64,000 nt of DNA from Paenibacillus sp. FSL R7-0345 (lineage in GTDB: Bacteria > Bacillota > Bacilli > Paenibacillales > Paenibacillaceae), in NCBI RefSeq assembly GCF_038595055.1, contig NZ_CP152002.1, positions 4,260,501 through 4,324,500 on the forward strand, written 5' to 3'. The notes below the pieces were generated by a model. That model had not been told where the DNA came from. It worked only from the letters and a program-made list of their open reading frames with translations, and did not search any database. This document shows positions 32,607-41,573 of this stretch, one piece after another; within the stretch, counting starts at the first letter, position 1, and every line of letters starts with the position of its first letter. Position numbers and translations under genes: made by a program.

Positions 32607-33419
32607 TTACGTGCGGCGCATATAAGCGCGGACCGTAATTGGTGCAAAGACCGCTACAATTACCGCTGCTCCAATCAGCGAATACACCAGATCAGAGCCT
32701 ACCGTGCCTGAATTAGTCAGATTACGGACAGCGGTAACGAGATGGGAGATCGGGTTGATTTTGACGAACCATTGCAGCCAGCCGGGCATCGTATCAGCGG
32801 GAACAAAGGCGTTGGACATGAAGGTCAGCGGGAACAGCACGATCATCGAAATCCCCTGTACGCTGGAAGCCGTGCGCGCAATGACGCCGAAGAAGGCAAA
32901 AATCCAGCTGATTGCCCACGAACAGCCGATGACCAGCAATGCCGCGAGAGCTACATAACCAAGGCCGCCTTCCGGGCGGTAGCCCATCAGATAACCCATT
33001 GTGAAGGTTAGCACAGTAGCAATCGTATAGCGGACGGTATCAGCCAGCAGCGCACCCGCCAGCGGGGCAATGCGGGAGATCGGCAGTGACTTGAAGCGGT
33101 CGAATACACCTTTTTCCATATCCTCACGCAGCTGCACGCCCGTTACAATCGAGGTGGTGATTACCGTCTGCACCAGAATCCCGGGGATAATGACCGGCAG
33201 ATAGCTGACCACGTCGCCTGAGATTGCACCGCCAAAGATATAAGTGAACATCAGGGTGAAAATGATCGGCTGCAGTGTGACGTCGAACAGCTGCTCAGGT
33301 GTACGCTTGATTTTGAGCAGCCCCCGGTAAGCCATGGTAAGTGAATTGCGCACAGACTGGCGTAGACTGGAATGATTTTTTAATTGGCGCTCTGCGCCCG
33401 GTTTAATGAGTGTACTCAT
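32607..33419 (-). CDS. ABC-2 type permease (DrrB-like)
   Basis: A 270-residue membrane protein with six helices and the ABC-2 signature (EQLFDVTLQPIIFTLMFTYIFGG near the N-terminus, IVTGVQLREDMEKGVFDRFKSLPISR in the middle, FVPADTMPGWLQWFVKINPISHLV near the end). It pairs with the DrrA-like ATPase, whose stop codon it overlaps by 17 bases, to form a drug or lipid exporter. The ATG at 33419 has GGAGG about ten bases upstream. Substrate unknown. Confidence 0.88.
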   Translation of the reverse strand: MSTLIKPGAERQLKNHSSLRQSVRNSLTMAYRGLLKIKRTPEQLFDVTLQPIIFTLMFTYIFGGAISGDVVSYLPVIIPGILVQTVITTSIVTGVQLREDMEKGVFDRFKSLPISRIAPLAGALLADTVRYTIATVLTFTMGYLMGYRPEGGLGYVALAALLVIGCSWAISWIFAFFGVIARTASSVQGISMIVLFPLTFMSNAFVPADTMPGWLQWFVKINPISHLVTAVRNLTNSGTVGSDLVYSLIGAAVIVAVFAPITVRAYMRRT

Positions 33420-34440
33420 AGTGCTGACCCTCCACATTTTTTACTTTTCCCGTTGCCTGTAAGGCATCATCTTCTGCTCTGCTTCCCGTCAGCGACAGGA
33501 ATACTTCATCCAGTGTCGGCTTTTGCACGCTCATTTCCGACAGCAGAACCCCTGCCTCACGGAGAGCAATAAGCAGGTCGGTTACGGCATCGGCGTTGCC
33601 CATCGGAGCTGTAATCGTTGAGGCTTCTGCTGAAATAGCGCTCTGGACGCGGAGTACACGCTCCACCGTCTGCCGGGCCAGCTGGATCTGCTGCGGATGC
33701 TCTACCCTGAGATGCAGTGAAGAGCTGCCGACCGAGGATTTCAGATGATCCACAGTCCCCTCGGCGACGACCCGGCCATGATCGATTACGGCGATCCGGT
33801 CAGCCAGCTGGTCCGCTTCCTCCAGATACTGCGTGGTCAGCAGCACAGTGGACCCCGAACCTACCAGCCGGCGGATCGTATCCCACATCTGGTTACGGGT
33901 CCGCGGGTCAAGCCCGGTTGTCGGCTCATCCAGAAAAATCAGCGGCGGCTGGGCGATCAGACTCGCCGCCAGATCCAGACGGCGGCGCATCCCGCCGGAG
34001 AAGTTCTTCAGCGGCCGTCTGGCCGCTTCGCTCAGCCCGAATTCCTCCAGCAGCTCAGCTGCCTTGCGTTTGGCCTCGCTGCGTCCCAATCCAAGCAGCC
34101 GCGAGAAAATCACCAGATTCTCGGTTGCGCTAAGCGATTCATCCACTGAGGCATACTGCCCGGTCACACCGATTAACTGCCGCACAATCTGCGGCTCCTT
34201 TACTACATCGTGCCCGAAGATTCTGGCTGAACCGCCGTCGGGTCTGAGCAGTGTGGCCAGCATGCGGATCGCGGTTGTTTTTCCCGCCCCGTTCGGCCCG
34301 AGTACCCCATAAATCGAACCTGTGGGCACCTGCAGATCAACGCCATCCACCGCGCGGTTGTCCCCGAAAATTTTGACCAGACCCTGCGCTTCAATCGCCA
34401 ATCCGCCTTGCTTCGCAGCCTTGCTCGTTAGTTGACTCAT
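33403..34440 (-). CDS. Drug-resistance ABC transporter ATP-binding protein (DrrA-like)
   Basis: A 345-residue ATPase. Walker A LGPNGAGKTTAI (about 45-56), signature NFSGGMRRRLDLAA, Walker B LIFLDEPTTGLDP and the DrrA-type C-terminal extension (about 230-325, ending KPTLDEVFLSLTGSRAEDD) are present. Family members power export of anthracyclines and other drugs. AGGAGGAG precedes the ATG at 34440. The operon is divergent from a MarR-type regulator 265 bases away, which may control it. Confidence 0.9.
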   Translation of the reverse strand: MSQLTSKAAKQGGLAIEAQGLVKIFGDNRAVDGVDLQVPTGSIYGVLGPNGAGKTTAIRMLATLLRPDGGSARIFGHDVVKEPQIVRQLIGVTGQYASVDESLSATENLVIFSRLLGLGRSEAKRKAAELLEEFGLSEAARRPLKNFSGGMRRRLDLAASLIAQPPLIFLDEPTTGLDPRTRNQMWDTIRRLVGSGSTVLLTTQYLEEADQLADRIAVIDHGRVVAEGTVDHLKSSVGSSSLHLRVEHPQQIQLARQTVERVLRVQSAISAEASTITAPMGNADAVTDLLIALREAGVLLSEMSVQKPTLDEVFLSLTGSRAEDDALQATGKVKNVEGQHYEYTH

Positions 34441-34663
34441 TATCTTCTCCTCCTGCACTGCTAATATATAAGGATCTTAAATCCCTTATTTAAACTGAAT
34501 GTAAACGTGTATGTATCCTTTCAGCAGTTCCAGTGCTTTCAACCGTTCACTGCTGCCTCATTATACTCCCGGCCTCCCGCCTTGCTTAACCGTCTGCAAG
34601 ACCATTTATGTCTCCGCCCCGGGACGTAGTGACAATAGGTCATTTATTGCATATACTAATTAC

Positions 34664-34675
34664 GTAACTGGTTAC
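34664..34675. promoter_or_regulatory. Small inverted repeat before the MarR gene
   Basis: GTAACTGGTTAC, perfect 5-base arms around TG, lies 30 bases before the MarR start in the divergent intergenic region. A candidate MarR operator only. Confidence 0.35.
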
Positions 34676-34704
34676 CTTTATTTTGATTGAAGGAGATGAG
34701 TCTT

Positions 34705-35175
34705 TTGGAGGAGAAGGATCAGCAGGCGTATATTCTGGGTGCTTTACTTATGCTTGCCAACCGTGTTCAGGTACTGGGGGATAAGCTCGACGAAAAAATT
34801 ACGATGAAGCAGTGGCTGCTGATTGCTGTTATTTTAAAAAGCGGATCAGCTGCACCTGCCCTGAGCGATCTGGCTGCCATGATCGGCAGCTCCAGGCAAA
34901 ATGTGAAGAAGATGGCTTTGCTGCTGGAGAAACAGGGCCTGGTTACGCTCGCCAAAGATCCGCAGGATGCGCGGGTTGTCCGTGTGCGGCTTACGGATAG
35001 CTGCATGGTCTATTTTGCGGGCAGGAGCAGGGATGAAGAACAATTCATGGCAAGGTTATTCAATGATTTTGACGAGGAATTAACGGGCAGCCTGTTCCGC
35101 GGATTAGCCGGGCTGAGCCGGAATATCACCCGGATGGAAGATGGTTCGAGAGCTGATGACAAAGGGGTAGAGTAA
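34705..35175 (+). CDS. MarR-family transcriptional regulator
   Basis: A 156-residue winged-helix regulator. LTLSDLA-type recognition is seen as LSDLAAMIGSSRQNVKKMALLLEKQGLV and the wing as KDPQDARVVRVRLTD. The start is taken at the TTG at 34705, nine bases after AGGAG; an upstream TTG and an ATG lie before or inside that site. It is divergent from the DrrAB-type exporter and followed after two bases by a DUF6544-like gene, so it may regulate either or both. Confidence 0.85.
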   Translation: MEEKDQQAYILGALLMLANRVQVLGDKLDEKITMKQWLLIAVILKSGSAAPALSDLAAMIGSSRQNVKKMALLLEKQGLVTLAKDPQDARVVRVRLTDSCMVYFAGRSRDEEQFMARLFNDFDEELTGSLFRGLAGLSRNITRMEDGSRADDKGVE

Positions 35176-35177
35176 TC

Positions 35178-36008
35178 ATGATTGCATTGATCATTACTGT
35201 AGTATGTCTTGCCGCCATCGCTTTCTTTTGGAACATTGCCTATTCCTCAACCAGGGCTCAATTTCAGAAGCTCACCCTCGGCCTGATGACCGGCGAACCG
35301 GCTATAGATACCGTATTTACCGCAGAAGATTGGACGGCACTTCCACCGCCGGTGCGGAGATATTTTGAAACGTCGGGATTTACAGGTTATCCGAAGATGT
35401 CCGCGATGAAAGCTAAATTCCGTAATGTAAAGTTTAGCCTGGGTCCCGGCAAACCCGCTATTACGATCGGATATACTCAATGTAATTCCGCTCTGCAGAC
35501 GTCCAGAATTGCCTTTATCGATACGAAGATGTACGGCATTCCTTTTCAGGGGCTTGATACCTATGTAAATGGTGCAGGGGGAATGAAGGGTGTTTTGGGC
35601 AAGGCGTTCACTCTGTTTGATCAGCGGGGTGCAGAAATGGACCAGGCCTGTATGGTTACCTTTCTGTCAGAAGTAATGCTGCTGCCAAGCGCTGCAATTC
35701 AGAACTGCATCACCTGGAAACCAATTGATGATCTGCATGCTGAAGCCGTTATTTCACGGTATGGCAGCACAGCCAGCGGAGTTTTCAGCTTTCACGAGAA
35801 TGGCGAATGCCAATCCTTCACTACAAATGACCGGACTGCTGTTGGCATGGACGGCTCCAGGCAAAAGGTGCGCTGGAGCGCTTATATGGATGATTACAGC
35901 GTTATGGACGGCATCCGCCTACCTACCCGTCTTAGAGCCGTATGGCACTATGATGAGGGAGACCTCGTATACTTTGACAGCAACAATTTCCGTTTAGAAT
36001 ACCGTTGA
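35178..36008 (+). CDS. DUF6544-like membrane-anchored protein
   Basis: A 276-residue protein with one N-terminal membrane helix (residues 2-22) and a soluble beta-rich domain. LPPPVRRYFETSGFTGYP, GLDTYVNGAGGMKGVLG and the late LPTRLRAVWHYDEGDLVYF match proteins I know as DUF6544 (formerly DUF6920), of unknown function. It begins two bases after the MarR stop codon, and AAAGGGG lies about eleven bases upstream of its ATG. Confidence 0.75.
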   Translation: MIALIITVVCLAAIAFFWNIAYSSTRAQFQKLTLGLMTGEPAIDTVFTAEDWTALPPPVRRYFETSGFTGYPKMSAMKAKFRNVKFSLGPGKPAITIGYTQCNSALQTSRIAFIDTKMYGIPFQGLDTYVNGAGGMKGVLGKAFTLFDQRGAEMDQACMVTFLSEVMLLPSAAIQNCITWKPIDDLHAEAVISRYGSTASGVFSFHENGECQSFTTNDRTAVGMDGSRQKVRWSAYMDDYSVMDGIRLPTRLRAVWHYDEGDLVYFDSNNFRLEYR

Positions 36009-36024
36009 GTCTGAGCCCGGCGAT

Positions 36025-36570
36025 CTAAACGTAATCCTTCACCTTGCACAGCCAGACCATATGCGGATTGCCGGGGCCCCAATAATCCGGAACAGTCACG
36101 TAAGGCTCGCCGAACTTCCGCAGCCATTTCTGCTGGGCGCGGGTGTAGCCGCTGTCAAGACAGAACTGTCCAATTTCCTGTTCGTTCAGCCACCCGGCCA
36201 TACTGCGGATCAGCGCCGATCCGATCCCGCGGTTCTGATACTGCGGCAGCACATATAAACTGCCCAGCTCGCCCACCCTGTTCAGCCGTCCGCCTGTGCA
36301 TACCCGGATTTCCTCACCGCAGGGGCCGAAGGATATGGTTCCGGCCGCTTCACCCTCAACGGATGCCAGCAAGAAAAAAGTACCCGGATTAGTCCCGCAG
36401 ATGGCAGACTTAAGCAGCTCCTTTTTCCCCTCAATTTCCTGGTCAATATCCTCACGCAAATCGCCAAGCCCTTCCTGCTCGAAGGCATCCGTAATCGAGA
36501 TTTCAAAAATCCTGTTAGCTGCGCTCCTGTCCCCGGATGTTAGTTTGCTTATGGTCAGCTCATTATGCAT
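36025..36570 (-). CDS. GNAT-family N-acetyltransferase
   Basis: A 181-residue acetyltransferase. Motif A is GELGSLYVLPQYQNRGIGSALIRS (acetyl-CoA loop QNRGIG), followed by FCLDSGYTRAQQKWLRKFG. The ATG at 36570 follows GAGGTG by nine bases; a GTG four codons earlier overlaps that site. Acceptor substrate unknown. It converges on the DUF6544-like gene with 16 bases between stop codons. Confidence 0.85.
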   Translation of the reverse strand: MHNELTISKLTSGDRSAANRIFEISITDAFEQEGLGDLREDIDQEIEGKKELLKSAICGTNPGTFFLLASVEGEAAGTISFGPCGEEIRVCTGGRLNRVGELGSLYVLPQYQNRGIGSALIRSMAGWLNEQEIGQFCLDSGYTRAQQKWLRKFGEPYVTVPDYWGPGNPHMVWLCKVKDYV

Positions 36571-36667
36571 TCTCTTAGACACCTCAAACCCAGATTAAGC
36601 ATGTGCTCATGCGTATAGTTTACACAAAATCAGCGGGAAAGTCGCCAATTATTGCATATTACACCCC

Positions 36668-37588
36668 TTATATTCCGCTATTTTGGGCAACCAGATCATC
36701 CCAATCCGGAGCTGCTGCCCCTGACTGCCGCTTCAGCCTGTCAAAAGCCCCGTTTAATGCGGCAAGCTCATGCACCGATCCGTCAATCATCCGGGCAACG
36801 GGCAGATTATGATACAGCTTGAGGAACAGATACATGAGCTTGCGGTAGGAGCGGACTGCCTTAACCTGGCCTGCCGGAACAACTGTATAGCCTAATGTCT
36901 CAAGCACTTTAAAGCCTTCATCCATCGCACTGATGATCTGCAGCAGGAGCTTCTTGTTTCGCGCCAGCTTTTTGACATTCCCACCTACGGCAAATGTGGC
37001 AAGATTCATCGGCAAAATCGTGATAATGTGGCTTTTCAGCCAAGTATCTATATCGGTGAGAAAGCTCAGCTTATACCGGGTATGCTTAAAGACCTCTGTC
37101 AGCATGTCATGAAAAGGAACCGGTCCGTCCAGCGTCCCAAGCACCATCTGCCCCCCTGCGCGGACACAGATCATCCGGTCCTGTTCCCGCCGCCCGCCGC
37201 TGAGCTGGAAGCCAAACGCAATATTTTTCTTATGCAGACTAAGCTCCTGCAGATTTCTCTGTGTATCATGCGCCTCCGGATTATTGCCTACGAGAATAAT
37301 ATTACTGCTGGCATTCTTCGCAAGCACGGGCAGGACAGCCGGAAAGTCATTAAATTTCATCACGACAAATATAAGATCATACTGCTCCTCCGGCAAAAGA
37401 GTGCTGATTACCTTCACCTTATCGGTGGTCGTCTTACGCTGAAAATAATGGCGGATAACCAGCCCGTCCCGCTTCAGCTCCTCCGCCCGGCTTCCTCTCG
37501 CCAGGATGGTCACCTCATTACCGCCCCGGATCAGCACATGCGCCAGATAGCTGCCGAGTACCCCTGCACCATAAACTAATGTCTTCAT
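36668..37588 (-). CDS. Ketopantoate reductase-like (ApbA/PanE family) oxidoreductase
   Basis: A 306-residue NADP-dependent dehydrogenase. The N-terminal loop LVYGAGVLGSYLA and Arg in ARGSRAEEL mark the PanE-type Rossmann domain; LKSHIITILPMNLATF corresponds to the catalytic Lys region of the C-terminal domain. True PanE makes pantoate for coenzyme A; the C-terminal half here is divergent, so another 2-oxoacid is likely. AAAGGAG precedes the ATG. Divergent from a TetR gene, which may control it. Confidence 0.82.
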   Translation of the reverse strand: MKTLVYGAGVLGSYLAHVLIRGGNEVTILARGSRAEELKRDGLVIRHYFQRKTTTDKVKVISTLLPEEQYDLIFVVMKFNDFPAVLPVLAKNASSNIILVGNNPEAHDTQRNLQELSLHKKNIAFGFQLSGGRREQDRMICVRAGGQMVLGTLDGPVPFHDMLTEVFKHTRYKLSFLTDIDTWLKSHIITILPMNLATFAVGGNVKKLARNKKLLLQIISAMDEGFKVLETLGYTVVPAGQVKAVRSYRKLMYLFLKLYHNLPVARMIDGSVHELAALNGAFDRLKRQSGAAAPDWDDLVAQNSGI

Positions 37589-37757
37589 CGATTACTCCTT
37601 TTTTTGAACAAATGTTGTTTTTCATTCATTTGTCCAATATAATTCAGCTTATTCTTATGTACAATTGTTAAAATCGGCGTTTTTGTCGGTTACCCGACAG
37701 AATGTATGCAGATGTTCGATAACGTTGTATAAGCCGGATCAAAAGAGGAGTTTGCGC

Positions 37758-38330
37758 ATGGACAGACGAGTCCGGAAGAGCCAGGAATCCATTATGGATG
37801 CCCTGATTAGCCTGATGGCCGAAAAGGAATTTGAGAAGATTACCATTAATGAAATTGCCGGGCGTGCTGATGTTAACCGCGGAACGGTCTATGCCCACTA
37901 CACGGATAAATACCAGCTGCTGGAGCTATGTATTGAGAGTCATTTGGATCAGCTGATCGCAAGCTGTATGCCGCAGGAAGAGCTGAATGAACCGCCTTAT
38001 CCTACAAAAGACGCCTTATTGCGTGTATTCAGCATGCTGGAGCAGCATACCGCCTTTTACACTACCCTCTTGACTACAAAAGGGGTTCCCGCTCTGCGCA
38101 GCCGTCTGCTGGAGATGATCTGCCTTAGCATCAGGGAGCAATTTGCAGAGCAGCTATTCCCCGCCGGTGTGGATCAGGAGGTCCGGATTCAATTTATAGC
38201 ATCGGCGACGGTGGGTGTTATCGAATGGTGGTTCACGAACCCTGTGCCCTACTCTGCCGAAGAGATTACCGGGCAGCTGTGGAGCCTGCTGGAAATGAAT
38301 CATATGCTGCCTGATAAACAGCCTGTCTGA
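37758..38330 (+). CDS. TetR-family transcriptional regulator
   Basis: A 190-residue regulator. The helix-turn-helix is ALISLMAEKEFEKITINEIA with VNRGTVYAHYTDKYQLLE; a TetR_C_7-like helical domain with FYTTLLTTKGVPALRSRLLE and a late EWWFTNPVPYS follows. The ATG at 37758 lies eight bases after GAGGAG; an in-frame extension of 31 residues has no site. It is followed by a LysE-type exporter and divergent from the ApbA-like gene, either of which may be its target. Confidence 0.88.
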   Translation: MDRRVRKSQESIMDALISLMAEKEFEKITINEIAGRADVNRGTVYAHYTDKYQLLELCIESHLDQLIASCMPQEELNEPPYPTKDALLRVFSMLEQHTAFYTTLLTTKGVPALRSRLLEMICLSIREQFAEQLFPAGVDQEVRIQFIASATVGVIEWWFTNPVPYSAEEITGQLWSLLEMNHMLPDKQPV

Positions 38331-38416
38331 GTAAAATCGGCTGCTGCAATAATATACTATAAGCCTCACAGCCTTTCAGTGTACGATTCTTGTTGACTAC
38401 AGATCAGGAGGTCATC

Positions 38417-38995
38417 ATGAATCTTACCGCTTTTCTTTTATACTGCGTTGTTGTTACCTTTACCCCGGGACCGACCAATATCGTGATTCTGTCCGCTGTG
38501 CAGATCAGCAGCATCAGGCAGGTGATGAAATATGTCTGGGGCGCAACGCTTGCCTTTGGCTTATTGCTCGCCGTGTCTGCCCTGCTGAACCGGATGCTTG
38601 TTGTCCTCCTGCCGGGTGTACTTACAGTCATGCAGCTGGTTGGCAGCCTGTATATGCTGTATCTTGCCTTGCAGATTTACCGGATGAACGCAGCAGCACA
38701 GAATTCCTCCACATCCAGCTTCACCGCCGGTCTCCTGATGCAATTTGTGAACCCCAAGGTGATCCTGTTCACCTTAACCGTAATACCGAGCTACGTGCTG
38801 CCTTATTACAGCTCTCCGTTCATTCTGACAGTGTTCGTTATTGTAATAACGGTAATCGGCTTTTTTGCTTTTATGGCCTGGCTGTTGTTCGGCACTTTAT
38901 TCAGAGCTTTTCTGCAGAATCACCGGCGGCTGGCGAACACTGTTATGGCGCTGTTTATGGTATACTCGGCGGTAATGGTTTCAGGCATTTTATAG
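38417..38995 (+). CDS. LysE/RhtB-family amino acid exporter
   Basis: A 192-residue membrane protein with about six helices. The N-terminal TFTPGPTNIVILSA is the conserved LysE motif, and LMQFVNPKVILFTLTVIPSYV the second. Members export lysine, threonine, homoserine lactone or similar compounds. AGGAGG lies six bases before the ATG. The AraC gene downstream begins within 20 bases, so the two are probably one transcript. Confidence 0.9.
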   Translation: MNLTAFLLYCVVVTFTPGPTNIVILSAVQISSIRQVMKYVWGATLAFGLLLAVSALLNRMLVVLLPGVLTVMQLVGSLYMLYLALQIYRMNAAAQNSSTSSFTAGLLMQFVNPKVILFTLTVIPSYVLPYYSSPFILTVFVIVITVIGFFAFMAWLLFGTLFRAFLQNHRRLANTVMALFMVYSAVMVSGIL

Positions 38996-39012
38996 AGATG
39001 GAGGCGGAAGCT

Positions 39013-39795
39013 GTGGAGCAGTTTATTTACAAAAAATCAGACGACATCCTGGCCCTGACCGCGAGCATAAGCGACTTCACTTATAAAAAGCACTGCCACG
39101 AGGAGTTTGCAGTCGGTGTCACACTGCGCGGCATCCAGCAGTATCAGCTCAGCGGCAGCTTGCAGTCCTCGCACCAGGGCGGTGTCATGCTCTTTAACAG
39201 GGAACAGTATCATGACGGCAGCTCTTATGACCGTGACGGAATTGACTATGTGATGCTCTATCTGCGGCCGGAGCTGGTGACTGAGGTGCTGGGCAGCCGT
39301 GAGCTGCGCTTCGATACTCCAATTATGTATGACCGCGGGCTGGCACAGCATATTTGCGCCATTTCCGATGCGGTCCAATCCGGCAAAGACGAGGCACTGG
39401 GCAGTGAACTGCTGCTGTCCCTGATTGAACGGCTCGCCCGTACAGCTGACGATACAACCGTAAGAACCGCTAAAACCGACACCCTGTTCATGGAACGGGC
39501 CAAAGAAATGATGCTGAACCGCCTCGGGGACGTACTGGGGCTGGACGAGCTGTGCCTGGAATTCGGCATGTCCAAGTTCCAGTTTATACGCGGATTCAAG
39601 CAGCATGCCGGCATTTCGCCTTATCAGTTCTTTCTGAACTGCAAGGTTGAGCACGCGAGACGCTCCATCGAACAGACCAGGGATATCTATGCGGCGGTGG
39701 CAGAATGCGGCTTCTTCGACCTGACCCATCTGAACCGGCATTTTAAAAGCATGTTCGGCATCACGGCCTATGAATATCTGTCCCAGCTTAACTAA
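39013..39795 (+). CDS. AraC-family regulator linked to the LysE-type exporter
   Basis: A 260-residue regulator with an N-terminal cupin sensor (HCHEEFAVGVTLRGIQQYQL at about 35-55) and C-terminal double helix-turn-helix (GLDELCLEFGMSKFQFIRGFKQHAG and AVAECGFFDLTHLNRHFKSMFG). This pairing with LysE exporters is common in Paenibacillus and Pseudomonas, where the regulator senses an amino acid. The GTG at 39013 is chosen because GGAGG lies eight bases upstream; an ATG five codons earlier precedes that site. Confidence 0.85.
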   Translation: MEQFIYKKSDDILALTASISDFTYKKHCHEEFAVGVTLRGIQQYQLSGSLQSSHQGGVMLFNREQYHDGSSYDRDGIDYVMLYLRPELVTEVLGSRELRFDTPIMYDRGLAQHICAISDAVQSGKDEALGSELLLSLIERLARTADDTTVRTAKTDTLFMERAKEMMLNRLGDVLGLDELCLEFGMSKFQFIRGFKQHAGISPYQFFLNCKVEHARRSIEQTRDIYAAVAECGFFDLTHLNRHFKSMFGITAYEYLSQLN

Positions 39796-39796
39796 A

Positions 39797-39844
39797 CAAA
39801 AAGAAGCTCCACGGTAGCACTGGCTACCTGCGGAGCTTCTTTTT
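39797..39844. terminator. Bidirectional terminator
   Basis: AAAAAGAAGCTCC and GGAGCTTCTTTTT with a 21-base loop stand between two converging regulator genes. Confidence 0.85.
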
Positions 39845-39853
39845 GGCGTTTGG

Positions 39854-40735
39854 CTATAGCTGCTGTTTCTTCCTTACAGGAATCCAGATTTCGCTTCTGT
39901 ACGCCGGTGACGACGTATCTTTACTTTCATTCCAGAGGATTTCGGGACCCTCCACCAGCTCGTAATGCGAGGACGGGAACCATTCCGAATAGATTCTGCC
40001 CCATACATTCTGCAGCGTCTCCGGAAAAGGGCCAACCGCTTCAAAAACCGCCCAGGTTCCCGCAGATACCTCCAGCCGGGCGAAGTGATCCGGAATCTCT
40101 AGTGTCGTAGCTACCCCGATATAGTGGTCCAGCTCCCCTTTTTCCTCCATCCGTCCTTCCGAAAAATTCACCGAGGCACTAATCATTCCCTGCGGAGCTA
40201 TGTTGGAGAGCGCCTTGAGCTGACTGATCAGCTCCATGTTCAGGCTTTGCCACATTGCGGCAATTTCCGGGTTCACCCCTTCAAAAACAATCGGCACTCT
40301 TTTGTGCAGTCCGGTAATGCGGAACGCTTCCTTGTCTTCAATCCGGTAATTCATTTCATTTCCTCCTCTGACCGTTAACTGGAATGTCATCCGGGGAAAG
40401 GCCTTCAGCGGCTGTCCATTCAATCTGGCCTCCGAAGGAGTCACACCGTGGAACAGCTGAAACGCCTTGGTAAAAGCATCGGGCGAGCTGTAGCCATAGG
40501 TCACGGCAATATCGATAATCCGCAGCGGGCTGTGCTGCAGGTCAAATGCGGCCAAAGTAAGCCGTCTGCGGCGTACATATTCAGAAAGCGGAATCCCCGC
40601 CAAAAAGGAAAACATCCGTTTAAAATGATACTCCGAGCACAATGCCAGCCTGGCCGCTTTTTTGTAATCAATATCTCCGGCCAGCTGCTGCTCGATATAG
40701 CCGAGGGCCTTATTCATCTCCTCCAGCAGATTCAT
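39854..40735 (-). CDS. AraC-type regulator with GyrI-like effector domain
   Basis: A 293-residue regulator with reversed order: the helix-turn-helix domain is first (residues about 8-105, with KKAARLALCSEYHFKRMFSFLAG and DIAVTYGYSSPDAFTKAFQLFHG), then a GyrI-like/BmrR-type effector-binding domain (about 128-290, ending VEGPEILWNE and WIPVRKK). This is the plan of Rob/SoxS-like regulators that bind small hydrophobic compounds and turn on efflux. AGGAGG precedes the ATG. No target gene is adjacent in its own direction. Confidence 0.9.
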   Translation of the reverse strand: MNLLEEMNKALGYIEQQLAGDIDYKKAARLALCSEYHFKRMFSFLAGIPLSEYVRRRRLTLAAFDLQHSPLRIIDIAVTYGYSSPDAFTKAFQLFHGVTPSEARLNGQPLKAFPRMTFQLTVRGGNEMNYRIEDKEAFRITGLHKRVPIVFEGVNPEIAAMWQSLNMELISQLKALSNIAPQGMISASVNFSEGRMEEKGELDHYIGVATTLEIPDHFARLEVSAGTWAVFEAVGPFPETLQNVWGRIYSEWFPSSHYELVEGPEILWNESKDTSSPAYRSEIWIPVRKKQQL

Positions 40736-40828
40736 GCGCCTGCCTCCTTTCCTTAACTCCAGAGTAACAAAATGATTACCAGACGTTCCGACAGTTGGTG
40801 CACAGGATTGACGGATTCACCGTTCTGC

Positions 40829-41380
40829 TCAAACAGCCGGCTCCTCAAGCGAAATCGTGCTCAGTATATCAATAAACTGCTGCTTGCTCTGCGGATCTTT
40901 GTCCAGGTTCGTAAATTCCAGAATGTAGATCACTTTATCCCGGATGGATACAATCCCGTAATAGGTATTATGCGTTCCGGTAATGCCCGACGCCGCTGTT
41001 CCGTTATCCGCATCGAGTGTGATTAATCTGCAGTCTCCAGCCGGGAGCTGCAGTGTTTCGTCATAGATCACCGAGCTGTGATTAGGCAGCGCGTGATTAA
41101 ATTCAAAATCGGCTTCATAAGAACTGGAAGAAATCCGGCCTACTGCCATTCCCCGTTCGTTGTTCATCAAATAATTCATCTGGTCCCCTTTATCCAGCTC
41201 CCACCCGTCCGGCAGCTTAATAACGAGTGATGTCAGATCGTAGACCGGAACCTCTGCAGCCGCAACTACGCCGTCCTGACTATTGACCTGCGCATCCTCT
41301 TTGCTTCCGCTGACAAAACATCCGGTAAGGGTCAATATCAGGCATACGGTCAAAATGATGGTCTTACTCACACTTGGCAT
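40829..41380 (-). CDS. Lipoprotein of unknown function
   Basis: A 183-residue lipoprotein. The signal runs from MPSVSKT through a hydrophobic core to LTLTGC. The mature part has DLTSLVIKLPDGWELDKGDQMNYLM and VIYILEFTNLDKDPQSKQQFIDILSTI, the layout of PsbP/DUF1795-like single-domain proteins, but no assignment is firm. The ATG at 41380 is about 12 bases after GGGGG; an ATG at 41392 abuts that site. It is monocistronic. Confidence 0.65.
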   Translation of the reverse strand: MPSVSKTIILTVCLILTLTGCFVSGSKEDAQVNSQDGVVAAAEVPVYDLTSLVIKLPDGWELDKGDQMNYLMNNERGMAVGRISSSSYEADFEFNHALPNHSSVIYDETLQLPAGDCRLITLDADNGTAASGITGTHNTYYGIVSIRDKVIYILEFTNLDKDPQSKQQFIDILSTISLEEPAV

Positions 41381-41496
41381 AACACTTTTCATCCCCCATG
41401 GTTTGTCAGGCTGATACAGCTGCTTCTCCAAACAGTATATCTGATTATTTAGAAATATTATCCTACAGGTAGTAATGCAGTAATCTTTCAGTTGCA

Positions 41497-41544
41497 ATAT
41501 AATTAGATATACATATAATTAGATATACATATAATTAGATTATA
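41497..41544. repeat. Three 16-bp tandem repeats in the DUF2087 promoter region
   Basis: ATATAATTAGATATAC occurs twice in full and once with changed end, from 41497 to about 41544, ending about 30 bases before the DUF2087 start codon. Each unit contains a TATAAT-like hexamer. Confidence 0.8.
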
Positions 41545-41573
41545 TTCTAATCATAAACTGAAGGAGTCTGACA

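Noticed and set aside
39037..39741. 234-residue minus-strand ORF opposite the AraC gene
   Set aside because: Antisense shadow; the plus strand has the helix-turn-helix and operon context.
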